A stretch of DNA of 64,000 bases from a bacterium (lineage in GTDB: Bacteria > Bacteroidota > Ignavibacteria > SZUA-365), in contig JAHLLD010000005.1 in NCBI GenBank assembly GCA_020444325.1, forward strand, positions 1 to 64,000, in the 5' to 3' direction. This document shows, piece after piece, positions 1-8,966 of the stretch (positions are counted from its first letter, which is position 1; the number at the start of each line of letters is the position of its first letter). The notes under the pieces were generated by a model that was not told where the DNA came from, made no database searches, and worked only from the letters and a program-made list of their open reading frames with translations. The position numbers and the translations under genes are program-made.

Positions 1-168
1 CCGGAGCCGTCGCCCCCGTTGCCGTTTCCATTCCCGCCGTTATTGTTGTTTCCGTTGCCGGAGCCGTCACCCCCGTTATTATTCCCATTCCCGCCGTTAT
101 TGTTGTTTCCGTTGCCGGAGCCGTCGCCCCCGTTGCCGTTCCCATTCCCACCGTCATTGCCGTTGTTG
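1..168 (-). repeat. 57-bp in-frame tandem repeat (19-residue Gly/Asn-rich unit)
   Basis: Units begin at 1, 58 and 115, each starting CCGGAGCCGTC on the plus strand. The first two are exactly 57 bp; the third is slightly shorter and degenerate. On the minus strand they encode repeats built on GGDGSGNGN and NNNNGGNGN. The period is a multiple of three, so copy-number change would preserve the frame. The array probably continues past the left edge. Confidence 0.85.
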
Positions 169-1604
169 GTCAGTCCGGCATCGGCGAAGGTGTTGTCGTC
201 GCCTGTCTTGATGGTGGTGGCGTCAGGATAGTAGCCCTGTTGCTCGGCGAAAATGCCGATGTCTTTTTCATCGGTGCCTTCCGGGAGCGTGAGTACGTAC
301 TTCCCGGTTTCGGGATCGGGTTTGGCGCTGGCGATGATGTCACCGGTTTTGAGATCCTGGGCGATGATGTTTGCATCAGGAAGGGGATTGCCGTCCTGGT
401 CCACAGCATCACCGGTCACGACAGCGACGGATTCCTGCGGACGCACGGCTTTCGGCAGCGTAATCTGGTAGATGTCGTTTTCGCCCAGGCCGTCGGCCTG
501 ATTGGAGGTTGAGAAGAACGCGTACTTGCCGTCCGGGGTAACTCGGTAGCCCCAGTCGTCGTCGCTGCCGTTGACGTCCTTCCCGAGATTGATCGGTTCG
601 CTCCACTCAGTCCATGTGCGCGTGTTGGTCCGGACGGATTTGAAGACATCCATTTTTCCGAGTCCGGGGTGTCCGTCAGAGCTGAAATACAATGTCTTTC
701 CATCGGGGTGCAGGAAGGCGGAGCGCTCGGCGTAGGGTGTGTTGATGGTCGGACCGAGGTTGATCGGGGGCTGCCAGTACACGCCCTGGCGCACGGCGAC
801 GAAGATGTCGGTGTTGCCTGCGACGCTGCCATGGTAGCGCGTGTTTTTCGGGACGCGTTCGCCGACGACGCCTTCGCGGTCGGATGTAAAGAGTACGGCG
901 AAGCCATCTGCAGTCAGGAAGGCATCGGAGTCGTAATACTTGCTGTTGACCATGCGCGGGAAGTGCTTGATCTCCGACCAGCCGTCTTTTGTCTTTTCGA
1001 AATAGTAATTATCCCCGCTGCCGACATGTCCCTTGAACCCGCCGTAAAGGAGAATAGTCGTCCCGTCGAAGGAGAGTCCGTTAATTGTCTCATGATCCGG
1101 TGTGTTGATGCGCGGACCGAGATTCACCGCCGGCTGCCATTTGCCATCCTTGTACTCGGAGACATAGATATCGAGTTTGCCCTCGCCGCCTTCACGGTCA
1201 CTGGCGAAATACAGTCGTGTGCCGTCGACGGTAATCGAAGGTTTGATATCATCACCGGGGGAATTGACTCCGCTGCCGAGATTCTTGATTTCGATATCGA
1301 AGGAAGGCTGTTCAAGAATGCCGATAATGGCGTCGAAACGCTTTTCCATGCCCGGGAAGCGGGAGCGATAGCGTTTGAAGACGTCGATGGCTGCGGGCCA
1401 GTCCTTACTGTCGATCGCCGGTTTCGCCAGGCGCTGCACGGCGACGAAGGCATCCTCCGACGGAGCCCATTTTTCTATGTATGCTTGATAGTCATCGGAA
1501 TCCTCCATTTTGAAGATGTCCTTCGAAAGGGAGCAGGCGGAGAGCAGCACTGCCCCCGCGATCAGGAGGATGGTGATTCGGAATTGGCGCATGGAAATGC
1601 TCAT
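1..1604 (-). CDS. PD40 beta-propeller lipoprotein with Gly/Asn-rich tail (3' end beyond window)
   Basis: The frame is open from the ATG at 1604 through the left edge, so the C-terminus is missing. The N-terminus is a lipoprotein signal ending LLSAC-S, giving a lipid-anchored envelope protein. The body holds several PD40/TolB-like strands (e.g. RLYFASDREGG, TLYFSSDGHPGLGKMDVF, YAFFSTSNQADGLGENDIY), followed by a carboxypeptidase-regulatory-like Ig fold (VTGDAVDQDGNPLPDANI). It then runs into a low-complexity Gly/Asn/Asp/Ser stretch encoded by tandem repeats. In the FCB group such proteins often end in an OmpA peptidoglycan-binding domain, which would lie outside the window and is not seen. A second in-frame ATG at 1592 also precedes the signal peptide; neither start has a strong Shine-Dalgarno. 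Divergent from the T9SS protein starting at 1803. Confidence 0.85.
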   Translation of the reverse strand, partial: MSISMRQFRITILLIAGAVLLSACSLSKDIFKMEDSDDYQAYIEKWAPSEDAFVAVQRLAKPAIDSKDWPAAIDVFKRYRSRFPGMEKRFDAIIGILEQPSFDIEIKNLGSGVNSPGDDIKPSITVDGTRLYFASDREGGEGKLDIYVSEYKDGKWQPAVNLGPRINTPDHETINGLSFDGTTILLYGGFKGHVGSGDNYYFEKTKDGWSEIKHFPRMVNSKYYDSDAFLTADGFAVLFTSDREGVVGERVPKNTRYHGSVAGNTDIFVAVRQGVYWQPPINLGPTINTPYAERSAFLHPDGKTLYFSSDGHPGLGKMDVFKSVRTNTRTWTEWSEPINLGKDVNGSDDDWGYRVTPDGKYAFFSTSNQADGLGENDIYQITLPKAVRPQESVAVVTGDAVDQDGNPLPDANIIAQDLKTGDIIASAKPDPETGKYVLTLPEGTDEKDIGIFAEQQGYYPDATTIKTGDDNTFADAGLTNNGNDGGNGNGNGGDGSGNGNNNNGGNGNNNGGDGSGNGNNNNGGNGNGNGGDGS

Positions 1605-1802
1605 TCTGATATACGGTATTCGAAAAACAAAAGTACGAGGGCTTTTGCTCCCGATGCAAGGTGAAGTGACGTGCAGTCATCGGTGCATCTCCGTGCCGGG
1701 GAGGATGGGGATCACAGCTGTCATTGTCTGGAAACGCACAATTCAGTAGGTTTTGCAGACTGCGACCGTCCGCGTTTCCTACCACCACACGCAGATACCG
1801 AC

Positions 1803-4358
1803 ATGAAACGATTGCTGCTTTTTCTCCTGTTCCTGACTGTTTCGCCACTTTACGCCCAGCAGAAAGATGACGTCACGTTCATCGACAAGGATCCTGCCGG
1901 CTGCTGTTTCGATTTTATGATCGTGAACACGCATGAACCGGAGTCCCCTATTGATAAAATCCGCGTACGCTCCATCACTCCGGGTGTGTCCATTCTCTCC
2001 GGATCCACGGGTCCCTGGCAGGTCGGTGATGAGGGACCAGTGGCTGTGGAATTCGAATCAGGCGGGATCGATCTCGAGGTTGGCAACATGCTCGAGGGTT
2101 TTACGCTGTGTTTCGAGCGTATTCTCGGCGTAGGACAGCAGTTTCGCGTTGTGTGGGAAACCGAGCTCGCGGGACAGCTTGCCAGCAGTGACACCGTGGA
2201 ACTCGAATGCGAACCCCTGCAGTCGTTCTGTGACAGTATTCTGGTCGTACCGGTTTCCCAGCCGGGACAGCCTGTCGGCAGCTGCTGCTACGACATTACC
2301 ATTCAGAATCGCCGGACCCCGCAGCGCGCGATTGACGGACTCACGCTGCTGCCTTTTGATGCAGGAATTGAATTCGTCGGAAGCGCAAGTGGTCCGTGGG
2401 ACGTCAGCACGCAGTCTGCGGGACGCGTCAGTTTCGTGGCGCAGAACGATTCGCTGAATCCCGGTCAGGATCTCGGTGGTTTTCGCGTCTGCGTCAAGCG
2501 CACGGACGGACAACCGGGTCCCGCACGCCTGCTCTGGCGCACGCTCTCGGGACAGTTGATTCGCTGCGAAGGACTGGCGACCACGTTCTGTCAGCCGCAT
2601 GAGGAAGATGCGCCGGATGATTTCCTGCACACGGACCTCGGGGATTGCCGCCACCTGTTCGGCTTCCGCAACACCCATGTCCCGCGTTCGACAATAGATG
2701 GGTACAGGATCAGCGTCCTCACCACGGGTGCCCGCATTGATTCCACCTTCAGTATTACCGGCTGGAAACACGATTCACGCACATCCACGACTGTGCAGTT
2801 CAAAAAGAATGACGCGCCACTGGCATCCGGTGATTCCGCCATCGGCTTCCGCGTGCTGTTCACGCCGCCGTCGTCCGGCAGTTTTCAGATTTCACGCTGC
2901 ACGCTGAGCGGTTCGACGGAAATCACCTGTGACACACTCACGCTTCAATGCACGCCGGTGGTGGAAACGCGCTGTGACTCGCTGTTCATCGATGCGGACG
3001 AAGCGGCCTGCAGCTATGAGCTGGGCCTGGTCAACCTGCATCAACCCGCGACCTCGATCAGCGATTTCACCCTGCGTCTTCAGACGCCTGGCGCGAAACT
3101 CGTTTCAACCGCCGTTCCTTTTGAATGGTTTATCGTCGACAGCACAGCAACCGAAATTCAGTTCGCCACTTCAACTGCCATCGTACCGGCAGACGGCATG
3201 GTCAGCGGTTTCCAGGTTCACGTGACTCAGCCCGCCAATGCGAGTGCCGTGCAGTTCGAATGGTGCACGGGATGGAAAGATTCCGTGCTGTGCTGCGGCG
3301 TGGACAGCGTGCGCTGCACTCCTCCGGATGCACGCGGCGACAGCGTGGTGTTTGCATCCGCGCAGGATTACTGCAGCTATGATTTCTCGGTCACCAACCA
3401 GCACATCCCGCAATCGCGTATCGACGCGTTTACCGTCACACTTGAAGATCCCGCAACACTGCTGCTCAACGCGGAAGCGCCTGGAGGCTGGACCATTGAT
3501 ACGCTCTCCGAAGCACAGGTGCGTTTCATGGCTACAACAGGGGGAATCGACTTCGGCGAAGAGGCTTCCGGCTTTGTGCTGCATCTGCTGCCCACCTGGG
3601 ATGAGACGCGCATTCCTTTTACCTGGTGTACGGAGTACGACGGCAGTGCCGTCTCCTGCGATACCGGCAGCGTTTCCTGCGAACCCCAGGTTGTGTCCTG
3701 CGATGTCGTCGACCCGGTTTCCAATGCCGAGCGTCCCTGCTGCTTTGAATTCCGCGTCGAGAACGAACATCTTCCACAGAGCAGCATCAATGGTTTCAAT
3801 CTTGAGATTCTCACCCCGGATGTGACCTTCTTCGCTTCGACCGTGGAAGACGCCGAAGACTGGACGCATACGATCTCGGGCAACCGTATAATCTGGCGCA
3901 ATCCTTCGGGAAGCGTTCTTCCGGGTGAAATTCTAGAAGGACTCCTCGTATGCTTCGACAACAATGCCATTGACAACGGTGATTTCACGGTACTCTGGCA
4001 GACGGTGTCGAACGGACTCGTGCTCTGTGAGGATACGCTGACGGTCAAATGCGACCGCACGCTTTCGGTAGAGCGCAATGACGGCGTGCTTCCGGGCTCG
4101 CTCAAGCTTTATCAGAACTATCCGAATCCATTTAATCCCACCACGACCATCAGGATTGACGTCCCGCGTCCCTCCGACCTCACGCTCAGTCTGTATGACG
4201 CCACCGGTCGCCTGGTGATGGACCTCGGTTCGGGACATTATCTCGCCGGAAGTTACACGATTCGGCTCGATGCCTCGGAACTGCGCAGCGGAACGTATTA
4301 TTATCAGCTCCGCAGCGAGAAAAATGTACGCACGCGTCCCATGCTTCTCCTGAAATAA
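1803..4358 (+). CDS. Secreted six-repeat Cys-rich protein with T9SS type A sorting domain
   Basis: 851 residues. The start at 1803 was chosen because it begins a clean signal peptide (MKRLLLFLLFLTVSPLYAQ); upstream in-frame codons are not signal-like. The body is about six repeats of roughly 125-135 residues. Each opens with a cysteine pair or single cysteine and the pattern C-x-[YFL]-x-[FIL]-x3-N-x-[HR]-x-P-x-[ST]-x-I-[DSN]-[GAK]-[FYLI], and closes near W-x-T...C[DE]-x-[LVT]...C-x-P. The last ~80 residues are a T9SS type A sorting domain (LYQNYPNPFNPTTTIRIDV ... GTYYYQLRS). Such proteins cross the outer membrane by the type IX system and are processed and anchored at the surface or released. 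I do not recognise the repeat as a named family. It is followed by a strong terminator. Confidence 0.85.
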   Translation: MKRLLLFLLFLTVSPLYAQQKDDVTFIDKDPAGCCFDFMIVNTHEPESPIDKIRVRSITPGVSILSGSTGPWQVGDEGPVAVEFESGGIDLEVGNMLEGFTLCFERILGVGQQFRVVWETELAGQLASSDTVELECEPLQSFCDSILVVPVSQPGQPVGSCCYDITIQNRRTPQRAIDGLTLLPFDAGIEFVGSASGPWDVSTQSAGRVSFVAQNDSLNPGQDLGGFRVCVKRTDGQPGPARLLWRTLSGQLIRCEGLATTFCQPHEEDAPDDFLHTDLGDCRHLFGFRNTHVPRSTIDGYRISVLTTGARIDSTFSITGWKHDSRTSTTVQFKKNDAPLASGDSAIGFRVLFTPPSSGSFQISRCTLSGSTEITCDTLTLQCTPVVETRCDSLFIDADEAACSYELGLVNLHQPATSISDFTLRLQTPGAKLVSTAVPFEWFIVDSTATEIQFATSTAIVPADGMVSGFQVHVTQPANASAVQFEWCTGWKDSVLCCGVDSVRCTPPDARGDSVVFASAQDYCSYDFSVTNQHIPQSRIDAFTVTLEDPATLLLNAEAPGGWTIDTLSEAQVRFMATTGGIDFGEEASGFVLHLLPTWDETRIPFTWCTEYDGSAVSCDTGSVSCEPQVVSCDVVDPVSNAERPCCFEFRVENEHLPQSSINGFNLEILTPDVTFFASTVEDAEDWTHTISGNRIIWRNPSGSVLPGEILEGLLVCFDNNAIDNGDFTVLWQTVSNGLVLCEDTLTVKCDRTLSVERNDGVLPGSLKLYQNYPNPFNPTTTIRIDVPRPSDLTLSLYDATGRLVMDLGSGHYLAGSYTIRLDASELRSGTYYYQLRSEKNVRTRPMLLLK

Positions 4359-4382
4359 GCAATTATTTTCTTTAGCCTTAGA

Positions 4383-4414
4383 GGGCTCCCCACATCGGGG
4401 AGCCCATTTTTTTT
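4383..4414 (+). terminator. Rho-independent terminator after the six-repeat T9SS protein
   Basis: Perfect 9-bp stem GGGCTCCCC (4383-4391) / GGGGAGCCC (4397-4405) with loop ACATC, then A and a run of eight T (4407-4414). It lies 24 bp past the stop codon. Confidence 0.93.
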
Positions 4415-4469
4415 GAAAAAAGTTGAATTAATTTTGTCCACCCCGGGCATTCCGTCGGTAATATATGAT

Positions 4470-4690
4470 GAGGAAAGGGAGGGGACAGGCGGGAGCGGTC
4501 AACGCGGGAGAGGGAAGAAGCTGGTGAGGGAGTCACCGAGGGGGAAAAGGGAAAGGAGGGCCCGCGACAGTGTAGGGAGGTGGCGTTTCGGCTTTGCCTG
4601 TATACGTGCCTGCTTGTCGCGGGCGCTTTTTTTTGTCGAAAATTGGTTTTCGGAGAACGATTTAGCCGTTTTCCGGCGTTATTCTTTTTT
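4470..4690 (+). promoter_or_regulatory. Structured purine-rich leader or small RNA upstream of purE
   Basis: The 313 bp between the terminator and purE contain no gene. From about 4470 to 4560 the plus strand is strikingly purine-rich (G/A runs), with a small hairpin GGTGA-GGGAG-TCACC. It is followed by a 10-bp perfect stem GCCCGCGACA (4560-4569) / TGTCGCGGGC (4615-4624) and GC plus eight T (4627-4634), the form of an intrinsic terminator. A second hairpin, CGGAGAACG (4651-4659) / CGTTTTCCG (4667-4675), precedes a T-rich run at 4683-4690. Either a short independent RNA ends at 4634, or this is an attenuator leader controlling purE. No Rfam class was recognised. Confidence 0.4.
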
Positions 4691-4727
4691 CAAGGAATAT
4701 CGCACACTCATCTCGGAGGTTACCCTC

Positions 4728-5216
4728 ATGTCTGACCAGCAACCGAAAGTCATCGTTCTCATGGGCAGCAAATCTGACTGGGACATCATGCAGCACGCTG
4801 ACGAAACGCTTTCAAAATTCAACGTACCGCATCTCTGTCGCGCCCTTTCGGCGCATCGCACACCCGGCGCAGTGATGGAGCTGGTTTCCGCAGCGGAGGG
4901 AAATGGAACGGAAGTGATCATCGCCGCAGCCGGTGGTGCAGCACATCTTGCGGGCGTCGTCGCCGCGCACACGCTGCTGCCGGTTCTTGGCGTTCCCATG
5001 AAAAGCGCTCTCGACGGCATCGATTCCCTGCTTTCCACCGTCCAGATGCCTGCAGGCATTCCCGTCGGCACACTGGCCATCGGGAAGGCTGGCGCCATCA
5101 ATGCCGCACTGCTTGCCGTTGCCATCCTGGCCAGGAAGGATGCGGATCTGCGTGAGCAGCTGCAGAAGTTCCGTGATGAACAGACAGAAAAGGTGCTGAA
5201 CACGACTCTGCCCTGA
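4728..5216 (+). CDS. purE: 5-(carboxyamino)imidazole ribonucleotide mutase PurE
   Basis: 162 residues, the usual class I PurE length. The cytosolic enzyme converts N5-carboxyaminoimidazole ribonucleotide to 4-carboxyaminoimidazole ribonucleotide in de novo purine synthesis. Family motifs are intact: GSKSDW (13-18), LSAHRTP (40-46), AAGGAAHLAGVVAAHT (67-82) and the C-terminal VQMPAGIPVGTLAIGKAGA. The ATG at 4728 is set by GGAGGT at 4715-4720, 7 bp upstream, and by the family N-terminus; the open frame extending upstream is leader sequence. Class I PurE normally works with PurK, which is not adjacent. Convergent with the tautomerase gene across a long hairpin. Confidence 0.96.
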   Translation: MSDQQPKVIVLMGSKSDWDIMQHADETLSKFNVPHLCRALSAHRTPGAVMELVSAAEGNGTEVIIAAAGGAAHLAGVVAAHTLLPVLGVPMKSALDGIDSLLSTVQMPAGIPVGTLAIGKAGAINAALLAVAILARKDADLREQLQKFRDEQTEKVLNTTLP

Positions 5217-5237
5217 TACGCGGCTTCAACGGGCGAA

Positions 5238-5291
5238 AATATGCAGAAAGCGGGTACGCGTTTCCATGCGCATACCCGCTTTCTGCATATT
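5238..5291. terminator. 19-bp hairpin between convergent purE and the tautomerase gene
   Basis: Perfect inverted repeat: left arm 5238-5256, right arm 5273-5291, containing TATGCAGAAAGCGGGTA and its complement around a 16-nt centre. Flanking T-runs are short, so termination efficiency is uncertain. The arm ends carry TATGCA and TGCATA, the hexamers of the palindromes at 18917 and 38517-38599. The rest of 5217-5361 holds no gene. Confidence 0.6.
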
Positions 5292-5361
5292 CTGCAAGCA
5301 GCCGCTGTCTTTTGCCGCGGCGCAGGCACCTGGCTCGATGCTGTCACGAAGGATTTCCTGA

Positions 5362-5553
5362 TCAGCGGCCCAGTTCTTTGGCCGTCTTCCCGCCGATACC
5401 ATACTCTTCCTTTCCCATTTCCTGAAGAATCACCCGAACCGATTCTTTCGGGACCTTCAGGGTTTCGACCACGGTGTCGGTGAGATTGCGAATGAGCAGG
5501 CGTTTCAGCTCGTCGTCTCTTCCCTCAAGGATGTGTGCCATGATAATGGGCAT
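5362..5553 (-). CDS. 4-oxalocrotonate tautomerase family protein
   Basis: 63 residues, matching the canonical 4-OT size (62 after Met removal). It begins Met-Pro-Ile-Ile; the exposed amino-terminal Pro is the catalytic base of the tautomerase superfamily. The rest fits the family beta-alpha-beta pattern (MAHILEGRDDELKRLLIRNL ... VPKESVRVILQEM). These small proteins form hexamers and catalyse keto-enol tautomerisation, classically in catechol meta-cleavage, but many genomic copies have unknown substrates. No aromatic-degradation genes are nearby, so no pathway is assigned. Confidence 0.9.
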   Translation of the reverse strand: MPIIMAHILEGRDDELKRLLIRNLTDTVVETLKVPKESVRVILQEMGKEEYGIGGKTAKELGR

Positions 5554-5692
5554 GCCGATTTCCTCCGTGTCATAGCAGATCTTTTTGTTTTCGGACAGCT
5601 TTCCCGTCCGTTACCTGTTGAATATAGGTAATTTGTGTTGTACAATTGAAGTACAGCTTGAATCCCTGTCTCCACCATCTTCTGCAGTCACC

Positions 5693-8600
5693 ATGAGATC
5701 ATTCCTGCTGTCTTTTCTTACCGGCATGTTGCTGTGCGCGATGTCATTGTCCGCACAGCCTGTACTGAGTGTTTCCATTGATATCCCTGATATCAGCGTC
5801 GATCCGAATACCCAGGCCTACACGCCGCTGCCTCTGGAAGTAACGGCGACGATTTACAATACAGGGCAAAGTGCGTCACAGCAGCTGAGTGCGCGTGTTG
5901 TGCTCACGCCGGGACTCTCCCTCGATACGTCCGAGCAGGATGCGAGTATCAAGGCGCCGGTCCCGGATATTGTCGCTGCCGGGGATTCCGCGAAAGTGGC
6001 CTGGAAGATTGTCTATCCTCCCGCATTCTCACCCGAGAACTACAGGGTGTTCGTGTGGCTGAAATCGTCACCGAACGACAGCGCGGTGACTTCCGAATTG
6101 TTCACGGTGCCTGCAATTGCTCCTCCTGATCTCCGTCTCACAGCATCGGGCATTCCCGCGCTCAGCGTCCGCGTCGATTCGCTGGGATACGACGGAAACC
6201 CTTTCGATGTGTATTACCGCTTTTCCAATGCCGGCGGTACCGCAGCAGACAGTGTCTCGGTCGAATTGCTGCTGCCGCCGGGATACGAGCTGGATCCGCC
6301 GTCACAGGATAATCCCATGCGCCTGGCGCAGCCACTTGAACCCGAAGCGCAGGGGGGACAGAAGCTTTATGAACACTGGAGTGTGCGATACACGGCAGCA
6401 ACCCGCAGTGTGCGCAATGATACGTTTGTGATTCGTGCGCGGGGGAAAGATCTCGCCGGTGGCTGGCTGCAGTCGCTCGACAGCAGCGGTATTCAGGTAC
6501 CGGGCATGAACCCGACCGTCACCATCAGCTGGCATGGACCGGGCAGTCTGCAATACGACACGGCGTCCATTTATCATCCTCTGCCATACCCGCTCATTCT
6601 GCGCCTGACCAATCCGAGTGAGCAGTGGACGCTGCTCGGAAGCGCACTTCTCGATATTGCGGGGGAAGGCTGGTCGTGCACCGACCCATTCTCGCGCCTT
6701 CTTCCAGCGCTTGCCCCGAACAGCTATCTCGAGTTTACATGGGACGTCGATGTGGAGCGCCGTTCTGCTCCGCGTGAGCTTGATGTGCATGTTGATGTGA
6801 CGGACGATGAAGGGTATACGCATCGTGGACAGCGTTCGGTGCAGATTCCCGGGAAACCGTATGCTCTTTCCGTGGAGGAACTGCAGCTGCCCGATTCGCT
6901 GCCGCGGTCACCTGACGGAACGCAGCTGCTGTCCGATGAAATACCAGTGCGCTTTCGCGTGCGAAATGATGCCTGGTACAACACGCGCTTCGTGTACAGC
7001 AAACTGCAGACGCAGGGCACGGGCATCGTTTCCGCGCCATGGAAGGAGCAGCAGCATGCGGATTTCCTTCTGCCGGGAGGCAGCAGTCCTGCTGCGAGGG
7101 ATACCTTCATCGTTGAACCCGCACTGAAAGACAGGGTAGTGGGCGTGCACCTGCTCGCCGTCAGCGATCGCGGAGATACCGCGCGAGCGAGCGGCAGTGT
7201 GCGCATTCCCGGTCTGCAGCCTGTGCTCGAACTGCGGCGCCGTGGTCCCGATGCATTGCAGTATCAGCCTGGCGGTACATACACCCCGAATCCCTTTTCA
7301 CAGGAGTACATTCTTTACAACAGGGGCTATGTGAAGGTGCGTGTCGATTCCCTCATCCTGCGCTATCCGATGGACGGTGTGAGTACGCCGCAGCCGCTGC
7401 GCAGGGATATCGGCTTCGACCTTGTTCCCGGCGACAGTCTGCTCACGCGCTGGGATTTCTCGGCGTATGTTCGCGACACGCTGCGGCGCATCCCGATGCA
7501 CGTGACCGCGTATGCGAGCAGCGAGTATGCCGAGGCCCTGCAGCATATTGTGGAAATACCGGCACTGTTCCCTGTGCTGGAAACGGAAGTGCGCGGTCCC
7601 GATACACTCGCGTATGACCCCGACAGCTTGTACACCCCCAATCCATTCACGCGCACGCTGCACGTGCACAACGGCGGTACCGCCGATCTGCAGCTCGACA
7701 GCGTGCGGCTCGAATGGGATGATGCGCTTCTGCATGCCGTCTCACCTACGCTGTGGAATGCGGGGGCCGTCCTGCCACCGGACAGCAGCCTGGCAATCCC
7801 CTTCACTCTGCGGGCGGATGCGCATGAGGTGGAAAAGACGGCGACGCTGGAATTCACCATCCACCACGGTGGATCGAAGAGTGACGTCTCCACTGCCACG
7901 GTCTTCTTTGCCGCCCTGCGGCCAGGACTCGATGTCACTGTCCTTGGCAACGCGCAGCTGCTGAAAGACGCTTCCAGCATTTATCGTCCCGATCCGTTCC
8001 TGAAAACAGTACGCGTGGCCAACAACGGCACCGCGGATCTGCAGCTCGATTCCATCGCCGTCTCCATCACCGATCCGCTGCTCAGTGTGATCGAAGGCAG
8101 GGTGCAGGCGACGCCTGTTGTCATCGCGCCCGGCGCATCAGAGGAAGTGGAATGGCACTTTCACGCGGCTCCCCATGCCTCCAGCGGGAAGGTGGTCATC
8201 CGTTTCACCGTATTTCACAGCGGCGGAGATGCACTGCCTGTGCAGGACGACATCTTCATTCCCGGAGAGCTGTTCTCCTTCGATCTTCAGGATGTGCATA
8301 TACCGGATCGCCTGGTTTCGCGGGCGGATGGACAGGGATACGAAGACAATCCGGTTGTCATCGATTTCAAGGTTGAGAATGCCGCATGGTTCTCATCGCT
8401 CTTCTCCAACGTCCTGGTGCGTGTGGAAGGAGAAGGTGCCGACATGCTGACCGCGCAGCCACGAAATCCTGCGCTCGCGCTTAATCCCCAGGCTTTTTCT
8501 CCCGTTATGCGTGATTCCTTCTTCGTGTTTCCGGCGACGTATGATCGCGTACTGCGCGTGTCCATCCTTGTGGAGAACAACAGGGGCCTGGTGGATAGCA

Positions 8601-8932
8601 TCGCGCAGGAAATCTTTGTCCCACGCGTGACGTCCACCTCCGCGGATTCTCCGCCGGTGGCAGGCGCGCTTGCGCTGAAGGCGCTGTATCCGAATCCGCT
8701 CTCTCTGAACGGTGCGCGCGTGCTGCACGCGACACTGACCAGCAGGGAATATTTCCAGTGGGAAATCTATGATCTGCTGGGACGACGGTTTCTTGCCTCG
8801 CCGGCGCTTCCACCCGCTCCGCGGGAAACAACATTGCGCGTGCCACTACAGAATCTGCCGGCAGGGACATACGTGTTCCGACTCACGACGCCGAGCCGTC
8901 AGGTTTCGTCCTGTTTCGTAATTCTTGACTGA
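5693..8932 (+). CDS. Large secreted protein of Ig-like (CARDB-type) repeats with T9SS sorting domain
   Basis: 1079 residues. The ATG at 5693 begins a signal peptide (MRSFLLSFLTGMLLCAMSLSAQ); in-frame sequence upstream is not signal-like. About seven to nine repeats of 100-130 residues follow, with recurrent motifs such as ...Y.PNPF...L.V.N.GTADLQLDSV and V.ELRRRGPDALQY, resembling CARDB/DUF11-type beta-sandwich domains. The repeats at about residues 640-860 are most alike. The C-terminal ~85 residues (ALKALYPNPLSLNG ... LPAGTYVFRLTT) form a degenerate T9SS sorting domain. Probably a surface or released structural protein; no catalytic motif seen. Only 34 bp separate it from the following lipoprotein gene, so co-transcription is likely. 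Confidence 0.82.
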   Translation: MRSFLLSFLTGMLLCAMSLSAQPVLSVSIDIPDISVDPNTQAYTPLPLEVTATIYNTGQSASQQLSARVVLTPGLSLDTSEQDASIKAPVPDIVAAGDSAKVAWKIVYPPAFSPENYRVFVWLKSSPNDSAVTSELFTVPAIAPPDLRLTASGIPALSVRVDSLGYDGNPFDVYYRFSNAGGTAADSVSVELLLPPGYELDPPSQDNPMRLAQPLEPEAQGGQKLYEHWSVRYTAATRSVRNDTFVIRARGKDLAGGWLQSLDSSGIQVPGMNPTVTISWHGPGSLQYDTASIYHPLPYPLILRLTNPSEQWTLLGSALLDIAGEGWSCTDPFSRLLPALAPNSYLEFTWDVDVERRSAPRELDVHVDVTDDEGYTHRGQRSVQIPGKPYALSVEELQLPDSLPRSPDGTQLLSDEIPVRFRVRNDAWYNTRFVYSKLQTQGTGIVSAPWKEQQHADFLLPGGSSPAARDTFIVEPALKDRVVGVHLLAVSDRGDTARASGSVRIPGLQPVLELRRRGPDALQYQPGGTYTPNPFSQEYILYNRGYVKVRVDSLILRYPMDGVSTPQPLRRDIGFDLVPGDSLLTRWDFSAYVRDTLRRIPMHVTAYASSEYAEALQHIVEIPALFPVLETEVRGPDTLAYDPDSLYTPNPFTRTLHVHNGGTADLQLDSVRLEWDDALLHAVSPTLWNAGAVLPPDSSLAIPFTLRADAHEVEKTATLEFTIHHGGSKSDVSTATVFFAALRPGLDVTVLGNAQLLKDASSIYRPDPFLKTVRVANNGTADLQLDSIAVSITDPLLSVIEGRVQATPVVIAPGASEEVEWHFHAAPHASSGKVVIRFTVFHSGGDALPVQDDIFIPGELFSFDLQDVHIPDRLVSRADGQGYEDNPVVIDFKVENAAWFSSLFSNVLVRVEGEGADMLTAQPRNPALALNPQAFSPVMRDSFFVFPATYDRVLRVSILVENNRGLVDSIAQEIFVPRVTSTSADSPPVAGALALKALYPNPLSLNGARVLHATLTSREYFQWEIYDLLGRRFLASPALPPAPRETTLRVPLQNLPAGTYVFRLTTPSRQVSSCFVILD

Positions 8933-8966
8933 GAACGCTGCACAACATGAGACACGACGTCGCCTG

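Noticed and set aside
669-1664. Plus-strand 331-residue frame
   Set aside because: It is antisense to the PD40 lipoprotein, whose lipobox and propeller motifs are unmistakable.
4470-4634. purE leader considered as 6S RNA
   Set aside because: The 5' purine-rich part has no pyrimidine-rich partner near the 3' end, so the closing stem and central bubble of 6S RNA cannot form.
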